Positions 7,993 to 14,394 of a DNA stretch of 33,089 bases are shown here, in pieces. A program made the position numbers and the translations under genes. The notes under the pieces are model-generated. The model searched no databases and was not told where the DNA came from. It was given only the letters and a program-made list of their open reading frames with translations. Every line of letters begins with the position of its first letter. The stretch's first letter is position 1. The DNA lies in NCBI GenBank assembly GCA_048497495.1, contig JAFHCF010000021.1:1-33089 (forward strand), written 5' to 3'. This DNA is from JAFHCF01 sp048497495. GTDB taxonomy: Bacteria; Pseudomonadota; Alphaproteobacteria; Rhizobiales; Ancalomicrobiaceae.

Positions 7993-8862
7993 TCTTGTCC
8001 GAGATCAGCCGATCCGACCGATCGATGCCCCCCCGCCCACCCGCGGGGGTTGTCGTTCGTCAGGTCGATGGATCGTCCACACACATCGAGGCGGATCAGA
8101 ATTCCGCGCAGGGCAAAGCGTACCACCAAACCGGCCTCAAGAGATTTTCGCGCAGGTTCGACGCCGAATCCGGTACCGATCGGGTCTCACGGTCACGGGC
8201 CGGGATGGTGGCTGCCACAACCCTTTGACAGTGCGGCATCATTCGACGCCACCGTCACAAATTGGAATACATCAATAAAATCAAATAGCAGTGGCGGTGG
8301 ACGCAGTCGGACGCGAACCGGTCTCTGAAATTCGCTGTTTGCAGGGAAAATACAGGGAAATTTTGGCACTTTGCGGCAAGAGCCGCCTCGCTGCCGCGGG
8401 AAATCAAGCGTATTCACAGATGCTTACGGCGAAATTCTCTGCCAGACGAAACCGGGAACTTCGAGCGCATTGCAGGGAATTCGGTTGTCACCGTGTGTAG
8501 GAAACAGGGAAATTTCGTCCTGCGGCGACACCCTTGTCGGGACGGGCGGTCGAGTGGTCCTGTCCTTCGCGGAGAACTGATTGGCCCAGTGCCAATTGGC
8601 GGCAGGACGGGTTGCGACAATGAGCGTTTTCCGCGGCTTGCTCGATGTCGATGCGGTCCTCGCGGGGAGCGATGTGGCGGCGACGCCATCCGACGATCAC
8701 CGGCAAGGCGCCATCTCCGACATGAGCCACACGGCTCGTGCCCACGAGCTGGGACGACTCGCGCCGACCACGACATGGAACAAGGACAAGGTGTCCGGAT
8801 CGCTTCATGATGGCGGTATGAAGGGATGGGAAGTCGTCCCTTGCCGAAGAGGAGGCGCGGCG
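7993..8862. other. 870-bp non-coding stretch with short repeated motifs
   Basis: No convincing gene in either strand. The motif CAGGGAA recurs at ~8342, 8352, 8474 and 8504, each in a run resembling CAGGGAAATTT, between 8330 and 8520. This looks like decayed mobile-element or attachment-region DNA. The last ~280 bases form the upstream region of the glp operon and hold the inverted motifs at 8581-8600 and a weak hairpin (8821-8826 with 8837-8842) just before the ribosome-binding site GGAGG near 8851. Confidence 0.5.
8581..8600. promoter_or_regulatory. Possible operator: TTGGC-N5-GCCAA with a third half-site
   Basis: A perfect dyad TTGGC-CCAGT-GCCAA is followed directly by a further TTGGC, so GCCAATTGGC is itself a 10-base palindrome. 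It lies about 260 bases before the first glp gene. Such dyads are typical binding sites for dimeric repressors, but no regulator gene is adjacent. Confidence 0.35.
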
Positions 8863-10152
8863 ATGAGCGTGGCGCAGGCGTCCGCAGTCATCGATTTCAA
8901 GGCCGTGGCCGATCGGTTGCTGCCCGCCGGATCGAGCTATGATTCCTGCCTCGCCTGCGGGCTGTGCTCGTCGGGTTGTCCGGCCTCCGGCCTCGAGGGG
9001 ATGGACCCGCGGCGCTTCATCCGCATGGCGATCCTCGGCCTCGACGAGGAGCTGACCTCGACGCCGTGGATCTGGACCTGCACCCAGTGCAAGCGCTGCG
9101 CCCAGGTCTGCCCGATGAACATCGACGTCTCCGTGCTGGTCGGCTACGCCCGCTCGAGGTGGCCGGAGGAGAAGAAGCCGTCCGGCATCGTCCGCTCCTG
9201 CCGGGCGCAGATGCTGTCGGATTCGACCAGCGCCATGGGGGTGAGCCCGGAGGACTTCGTCGAGATCGTCGAGGAGACCGCCGAGGAGTTGCGCCGCGAC
9301 GACGAGCGCTTCGCGAAGATCGAGGTCCCGATCGACAAGCACGGCGCCTTCTTCTTCATCAACCAGAACTCACGCGAGCCCGCCGCCGAGCCCGAGGAGA
9401 TGCGGCCGCTGTGGAAGCTGCTGGATTACGTGGGCGCCGACTGGACCTACGGCTCGAGCGGCTGGGCGGCCGAGAACTTCTGCATGTTCTCGGGCGACGA
9501 CGCGGCCTGGAAGGCGATGGTCGAGAAGCGCGTCGACGCCGTCGATGCGCTCGGCTGCAAGGTCTGGGTCAACACCGAATGCGGCCATTCCTTCTACACG
9601 CTGTGGAAGGGGGTCGAACGCTTCGGGCTGAAGCCGCATTTCGACTACGCCAGTCTGGTGACGTACTACGCGCAATGGATCCGCGAGGGGAAGCTGCCGG
9701 TGAATGCCGACTGGAACACCGGGGGCATCAAGTTCACTTTGCAGGACCCCTGCCAACTGGTGCGCAAGTCGATCGGCGACGCCGCCGCCGACGACCTTCG
9801 CTTCGTCGCCAGGACGCTGGTCGGCGCCGACAACTTCGTCGACATGCAGCCCAACCGCAGCGCCAACTATTGCTGCGGCGGCGGGGGCGGCTTCCTCCAG
9901 GCCGGGATGAAGGAACAGCGCCACGCCTACGGCAAGCGCAAGTTCGACCAGATCGAGGCGACCGAAGCCACCTACGTGCTCACCCCTTGCCACAACTGCC
10001 ATTCGCAGATGGAGGACCTCGCCCATCACTACGGCGGGATCTACCGGGTCGTGCATTTCTGGACGCTGATCTGCCTGTCGCTCGGCATCCTCGGCGCCGA
10101 CGAGCGCAAGTATCTCGGCCCCGATCTCCAGGACGTGGGGTTGCCGCAATGA
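8863..10152 (+). CDS. GlpC-like / heterodisulfide-reductase-like Fe-S protein
   Basis: A 429-residue iron-sulfur electron carrier. Two [4Fe-4S] ferredoxin motifs lie at Cys 29, 32, 35, 39 (SCLACGLCSSGCP) and Cys 73, 76, 79, 83 (CTQCKRCAQVCP). A C-terminal CCG domain has Cys 337-338 in NYCCGGGGGF and Cys 376/379 in TPCHNCHSQ, as in HdrB/D, DsrK and GlpC. It probably passes electrons from the GlpA/GlpB flavoproteins to the quinone pool. The start at 8863 has a clear GGAGG; an in-frame extension upstream reads non-coding DNA. Its stop overlaps glpA as ATGA. The single CCG core and DsrK-like spacing differ from E. coli GlpC, so I leave the symbol open. Confidence 0.85.
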   Translation: MSVAQASAVIDFKAVADRLLPAGSSYDSCLACGLCSSGCPASGLEGMDPRRFIRMAILGLDEELTSTPWIWTCTQCKRCAQVCPMNIDVSVLVGYARSRWPEEKKPSGIVRSCRAQMLSDSTSAMGVSPEDFVEIVEETAEELRRDDERFAKIEVPIDKHGAFFFINQNSREPAAEPEEMRPLWKLLDYVGADWTYGSSGWAAENFCMFSGDDAAWKAMVEKRVDAVDALGCKVWVNTECGHSFYTLWKGVERFGLKPHFDYASLVTYYAQWIREGKLPVNADWNTGGIKFTLQDPCQLVRKSIGDAAADDLRFVARTLVGADNFVDMQPNRSANYCCGGGGGFLQAGMKEQRHAYGKRKFDQIEATEATYVLTPCHNCHSQMEDLAHHYGGIYRVVHFWTLICLSLGILGADERKYLGPDLQDVGLPQ

Positions 10153-11738
10153 ATTACGATGCGGACGTCCTGATCATCGGCGGCGGCGTCACCGGCTGCG
10201 GAGCCTTGCGCGATCTGGCGCTGCGCGGCATCCGCGCCATCCTGATCGACCGGGGCGATCTCAATTCGGGCGCCTCGGGCGGCAACCACGGCCTCCTGCA
10301 CAGCGGCGGACGTTACGCCGCCGCCGACACCGAAACCGCCGCCGAATGCCGCGTCGAGGGCGCGATCCTCAAGCGCGTGGCCCGCCAGGCGATCGACGAC
10401 TGCGGCGGCCTCTTCGTCGCGGTCGATGGCGACGAAGAGGCCTTCGCCGAGCGCTTCGGCGCGGCTTGCGCCGAAGCCGGCATCGACTGCGCGGCGCTGT
10501 CGGTCGCGGAGGCCCGGCGGATCGAGCCGGCGATCTCCGAGCGCGCCTTCGCCGCCTATGCGGTGCCGGACGCCACCGTCGATCCGTTCCGCCTCACCAT
10601 CGAGCAGGTCGCCGACGCCCGCCGCCTCGCCGAGGGTGTCTTCCTGCCCCACACCGAGGTCGTCGGTTTCGAGATCGCCGGCGGCCGAATCCTCGCCGCG
10701 CACTGCCGTGACACCAGGAGCGGTGCATCGCGGATCGTCCGCGCCCGGCAGTTCGTCAACGCCGCCGGGGCGTGGTCGATGGCGGTGGCGCGGCTCGCCG
10801 GCTGCGATGATTTGCGCGTTCTCTGGTCCAAGGGCACGCTGGTGATCGCCAACTCCCGGCTGACCCATCGGGTCGTCAATCGGCTGCGGCCGCCCGGCGA
10901 CGGCGACATCCTGGTGCCCGGCGGCACGGTCTCGATTCTCGGCACCACCTCCGAGACGATCGCGAGCCTCGACCTGATCCGGCCGACGCCGGAGGAGGTC
11001 GACCGCAATATCGAGGAGGGCATGGCGCTGATCCCGGCGCTCGCCCACACGCGCTTCATCCGCGCCTTCGCCGGCGTGCGGCCGCTGCTCCTTCCCTCCG
11101 GCGGCGGCGGCGACGGCCGCAAGGCGAGCCGCGGCTTCACCCTGTTCGACCACCTCGACCAGGGGCTCGAGAACTTCGCCACGATCGCCGGCGGCAAGCT
11201 CACGACCTTCCGCCTGATGGCCGAGCGTGCCGGCGATCTCGTCGCCGCCCGCCTCGGCAACCGCGAGCCGTGCCGCACCGCGACCGAACCGCTGCCGGCG
11301 CTCGAGCGGCTGAGCTGGACCGAACCCGGCCATTCCGCCAAGGTCTGGATCGCCGCCAAGAATCCCGCCGACAGCATTCTCTGCGAATGCGAGATGGTGC
11401 CGAAATCGACCGTCGAGGCCGTGCTGGAGGACGCACCGGGCGCCGAGCCGCAGATGCCGCTGCGCGCCATCGGCGTCCGCAGCCGCATCGGCAAGGGCAC
11501 CTGCCAGGGGTCGTTCTGCGCCATCCGCGTGACCTCGCATCTCTACGACCGCGGCACCTACACCGGCCGCGAGGGGCTGGCGCTGATGCGCGACTTCCTC
11601 GCCGAGCGTTACAAGGGCACCCGGCCGGTGCTGTGGGGGGCGCAGATGCCGCAGGCGGAGCTCGCCGAAACGCTGCATTGCGGGTTGTCGGGTCTCGATC
11701 TGATCGACGGCGATGGGCAAGACGGCGAACCACGATGA
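10149..11738 (+). CDS. glpA: Anaerobic glycerol-3-phosphate dehydrogenase, large flavoprotein subunit
   Basis: A 529-residue FAD enzyme that oxidises sn-glycerol-3-phosphate to dihydroxyacetone phosphate. N-terminal FAD fold: VLIIGGGVTGCGALRDLALRG, then ILIDRGDLNSGASGGNHGLLHSGGRYA, the glycerol-phosphate dehydrogenase signature. The substrate domain includes FAGVRPLL and the closing GGKLTTFRLMAERAGD. The C-terminal ~120 residues carry a BFD-like [2Fe-2S] domain (ILCECEMV and GKGTCQGSFC), as in E. coli GlpA (542 residues). It overlaps both neighbours by ATGA, giving glpC-like-glpA-glpB order. It looks intact, but its partner glpB is broken. Confidence 0.9.
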   Translation: MNYDADVLIIGGGVTGCGALRDLALRGIRAILIDRGDLNSGASGGNHGLLHSGGRYAAADTETAAECRVEGAILKRVARQAIDDCGGLFVAVDGDEEAFAERFGAACAEAGIDCAALSVAEARRIEPAISERAFAAYAVPDATVDPFRLTIEQVADARRLAEGVFLPHTEVVGFEIAGGRILAAHCRDTRSGASRIVRARQFVNAAGAWSMAVARLAGCDDLRVLWSKGTLVIANSRLTHRVVNRLRPPGDGDILVPGGTVSILGTTSETIASLDLIRPTPEEVDRNIEEGMALIPALAHTRFIRAFAGVRPLLLPSGGGGDGRKASRGFTLFDHLDQGLENFATIAGGKLTTFRLMAERAGDLVAARLGNREPCRTATEPLPALERLSWTEPGHSAKVWIAAKNPADSILCECEMVPKSTVEAVLEDAPGAEPQMPLRAIGVRSRIGKGTCQGSFCAIRVTSHLYDRGTYTGREGLALMRDFLAERYKGTRPVLWGAQMPQAELAETLHCGLSGLDLIDGDGQDGEPR

Positions 11739-12724
11739 CCGCAGAGCCACGCCGCATCGCCACGGACGTCGCCATCGTCGGCACCGGCCTCGCCGGTTTC
11801 GCCGCCGCCGTCTTCTGCCTCGATCGCGGCATCCGGGCGGTCCAGCTCGGCCACGCCGGGGCGCTCTCCTACACCACCGGCTATTTCGATCTCCTCGGCT
11901 ACGATCACGGCCGCCCGATCGCCGATCCCTGGGCGGCGCTCGCCGACCTCGGGGCGAGGTGGCCCGGCCATCCGCTCGCCCGCGTGTCGCGACCGACCAT
12001 CGAGCGGGCCTTCCGCCGCTTCGCCGAGGCGATCACCGAACTCGGGATCGCCTATGTCCCTCCCGGCGCGGCCAATGTCCGGGCCCTGCTGCCCACCGGC
12101 CTCGCCAAGATGACGTCCAGCATCCCCAGGACCATGGCCGCGGGGGCTGCGGCGCTCGCCGGTCGGAAGCGGGCGGTGATCATCGACTTCGTCGGCATGG
12201 TCGGCTTCAGCGCCAAGGAATTCGTGACGAACTTCGCGGTCGACTGGCCGGGTCTGACGGCGGCCCACATCGGCTTCCCCGACCTGGACAGCGGCGCCGA
12301 GGCCTATCCGGAAGTGATGGCACGGGCGCTCGAGGTCCGCGCGACGCGGGAGCGGTTGGCGGAACGGATCAAGGCGGTCGTCGGCGCCGCCGACTGCGTC
12401 GGCCTGCCGGCCATCCTCGGCGTCCACGCCCCCGACCGCGTCCATGCCGCGATCGAGGACCTCGTCGGCTTGCCCGCCTTCGAGATCCCGACCATGCCGC
12501 CCGCCGTCCCCGGTCTCCGCCTGCGCGAACTCCTCGAACAGGCGATGCCGGCGCGCGGGCTGACCCTCGTCTCACAACACAAGGCGGCCCGCGCCGAGCT
12601 ACGGCCGGATCGCATCGACCTCGCCTATCGCGACAATTTCGGCGAGGTCGTCGTCGAGGCATCGACGGCGATCCTGGCGACCGGCCGTTTCCTCTCGGGC
12701 GGATTGGCGGCGGAGCGCACGGGC
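11735..12724 (+). pseudogene. glpB: GlpB (anaerobic G3P dehydrogenase subunit B), 5' part only
   Basis: The first 330 codons of GlpB, the second flavoprotein subunit. Recognisable are the FAD motif VAIVGTGLAGFAAAVFCLDRG, ALSYTTGYFDLLGY, the central MVGFSAKEFVTN and the late ILATGRFLSGGLAAERTG. E. coli GlpB has 419 residues. Right after ERTG, at about 12724, the sequence switches to the antisense of a TIR-domain gene, so any product would carry ~60 foreign residues to a stop at 12904. The missing C-terminus is found inverted at 13623-13829. The start overlaps the glpA stop (ATGA). Confidence 0.9.
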
Positions 12725-13035
12725 CTCACCTTCAGGCCCTTGCGCGGCTTGGCGTCTTCGATCCTCAGCGGGATGGCCACCTTACCGTTCTCGCCGGCGA
12801 CCGTGACCTCGCGCCGGATGTACTCGCTTTCATTGCACCGATCGGAGAAGACCAGCAGCATCGCTCTACAGTTATCCAGAGCATCGGCGATGGCATCGTC
12901 GTAGGCTTGCCCGCCTCCGATGTCACGAGGTGCGAACCAGCAGCGGAGTCCCCGCTTCTCCAATTCGATCACGAGATCGTGGGCGACCGATCGGTCCTCG
13001 GTGACATGGCAAATGAACAGGTCGATACGCGACAT
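12725..13035 (-). pseudogene. TIR-domain protein, N-terminal ~103 residues, 3' end lost
   Basis: Minus-strand gene starting at ATG 13035. The TIR fold is clear: first strand IDLFICHVTEDRSVAHDLV, then GLRCWFAPRDIGGGQAYDD, AIADALDNCRAMLLVFSDRC and SEYIRREVTVAGENGKVAIPLRIEDAKP. The Glu in SEYIRREV sits where bacterial TIR NADases have their catalytic Glu. Such TIR proteins usually continue into an effector or sensor domain. Here the frame runs into antisense glpB right after GLKVR (~12725). Bacterial TIR proteins often act in phage defence by degrading NAD, so this may be an old defence gene. As it stands the protein is a fragment. No strong ribosome-binding site was seen; an ATG at 13050 is an alternative. 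Confidence 0.8.
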
Positions 13036-13107
13036 CGAATAGGTACCCATCCAATCGAAAATTCTACGCAACCAGAAATTTCTACAAGTCCATTTCCCTT
13101 GCGGCAA

Positions 13108-13622
13108 GTCCGCGACGATCCGTAGTTCGACGAAGCACGCCCGGAATTTTCGTTCCTAGGGTGTCGACCCTGGTGACGTTTCCTGTGGGCCATAAACTTC
13201 GTCCATGACCAGTTGGCGACCGGGCAGAAGATCCGGGTGCTTACCGTGTGGCCTGGCGCCATCGGTGTTCGTCAACCGGCCCGATCCGGGCCAGCATGTA
13301 CTTCACCCCGAACTGGATGAAACTTGGGGGCAACGTCACCACCCCCGGGAAGGCCCAGCCGGGTGGTAGGAGGACGGGGAGCACGTCAAACCGGAACGGA
13401 TTCTGGTTATGAACGGGGATAAGCCGGGGGCAAGGTCAGCCGCCGCGCGGATCGTACCCACCCTTCCTGATTGTGAATAGGCGTGGGATCAATGATCCGA
13501 TCGGTGCCGGGGTCAGCATCTCAATCCGCGCAATTTCAATAGCCTGAGGGCGCGGAACCACGCCGAAAGGGGGTAAGGCGTGGCGCCGATCGACAGCGTG
13601 GAGCGGGCTGTCGCGCCGTCGC
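13108..13622. other. Non-coding debris between the TIR fragment and the inverted glpB end
   Basis: No intact gene. It contains a ~50-bp transposase relic (13198-13247, listed separately). The part next to 13622 is probably the original downstream flank of glpB, now inverted. The remainder is G-rich with no feature I can name. Confidence 0.5.
13198..13247 (+). mobile_element. Short relic of an IS3-family OrfB
   Basis: Reads FVHDQLATGQKIRVLTV, matching FVHDQMASGQRFRVLNV in the complete IS at 4977-6235. About 50 bases, cut at both ends. It shows that a related IS once sat at this rearranged site. Confidence 0.6.
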
Positions 13623-13829
13623 CTATCGCTCCAGCATCTGCGCCGCGCCTTCGACGGCACGCCAGGCCGTGGCGATCGCCAGTCCCGCGCCGCATCGCTG
13701 GCGGACCCAGTCCTGGCCCGCCAGGATGGCGCCTGCCGCGAACAGGCGGCGATGAACCGGCGCGCCTCCGGAATCGAGCGGCCGGAAATCGTCGTCGACG
13801 ACGATGCCGGCGCGGTTGATCGCATGGCC
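13623..13829 (-). pseudogene. glpB: GlpB C-terminal fragment, inverted relative to the rest of glpB
   Basis: About 69 codons on the minus strand: GHAINRAGIVVDDDFRPLDSGG, then RLFAAGAILAGQDWVRQRCG and AGLAIATAWRAVEGAAQML. This is the family's C-terminal FAD-closing segment (the E. coli counterpart has an AIGSVLGGFDPIAQGCGGG-type motif). Homology begins at ~13829, and the normal stop is near 13623. About 30 residues expected between the two glpB parts are not found in either. This is therefore an inversion combined with a small deletion, not a simple flip. Confidence 0.8.
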
Positions 13830-14394
13830 GACACAGGGCAACGCGGGCGGTTTCATCTCATTTGAAAGAGCGACCGACTGGCGCGCCTTCGTCGAGAGTC
13901 TCGCTATCGACGCGCGCATTCCAGAGATCGTGCGAGCGAAGTATGCGCGTGCGCAGACCCTTTACTTGCTGGGCTGGGTCGACTTCAGTGTCTTGAAGGT
14001 TGGTGAACTGGCTGCTCTGATAGCGCTCGAACTCGCGTTGATGGATCGCTACGGCGGCCAGGTCACGAAGAGTAAGCGGGGCTTCGCGGCTCTCCTCAAG
14101 TTCATGGTGGAATCGGACGAGATGACCGACGATCGGATTCCGATGGTCGTCCGATGCGGCGGAACGGCCGTGGGCCAATTGATTGGCGCCACACATCCGA
14201 CTCTAGCAGAGCGCCGAAACGCCCTTGCACACGGCGATCCGTTCGATGGGCTTCCTACCGGCGGGCTTCTTGAGCTCGTCAGAGACCTCATCAACTACGC
14301 GTACCGCCAATACCTCGCCGAGGCTGCAAGCCTCTCGCTTGTGCCGCATCCCGCCACTTTCAACGATTTGGAGGCGGATCATGGAGAACTTTAA
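13804..14394 (+). CDS. HEPN-like protein with chimeric N-terminus
   Basis: A largely helical protein of up to 196 residues. The segment TLAERRNALAHGDPFDGL carries an R-N-x3-H motif (Arg138, Asn139, His143 in this frame), the hallmark of HEPN ribonuclease domains. It is preceded by long helices (LAALIALELALMDRYGG). Native-looking sequence begins around residue 19 (ISFERATDWRAFVESLA). The first ~16 residues are antisense glpB sequence, and ATG 13804 has no ribosome-binding site, so the true start was probably lost in the rearrangement. It overlaps the next gene by 14 bases and likely worked with it, for example as an RNase or toxin partner. Assignment to HEPN rests on one motif. Confidence 0.6.
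   Translation: MPARLIAWPTQGNAGGFISFERATDWRAFVESLAIDARIPEIVRAKYARAQTLYLLGWVDFSVLKVGELAALIALELALMDRYGGQVTKSKRGFAALLKFMVESDEMTDDRIPMVVRCGGTAVGQLIGATHPTLAERRNALAHGDPFDGLPTGGLLELVRDLINYAYRQYLAEAASLSLVPHPATFNDLEADHGEL

Noticed and set aside
8285..8335. Possible tRNA or tmRNA 3' end on the minus strand (a GGTTCGCGTCC-like T-loop)
   Set aside because: The T-stem pairs only 3 of 5 bases and no acceptor, anticodon or D arm can be folded. Treated as attachment-site-like debris at most.
10041..11750. A 569-codon open frame antisense to glpA
   Set aside because: Same shadow effect; glpA on the plus strand has clear motifs and overlaps.
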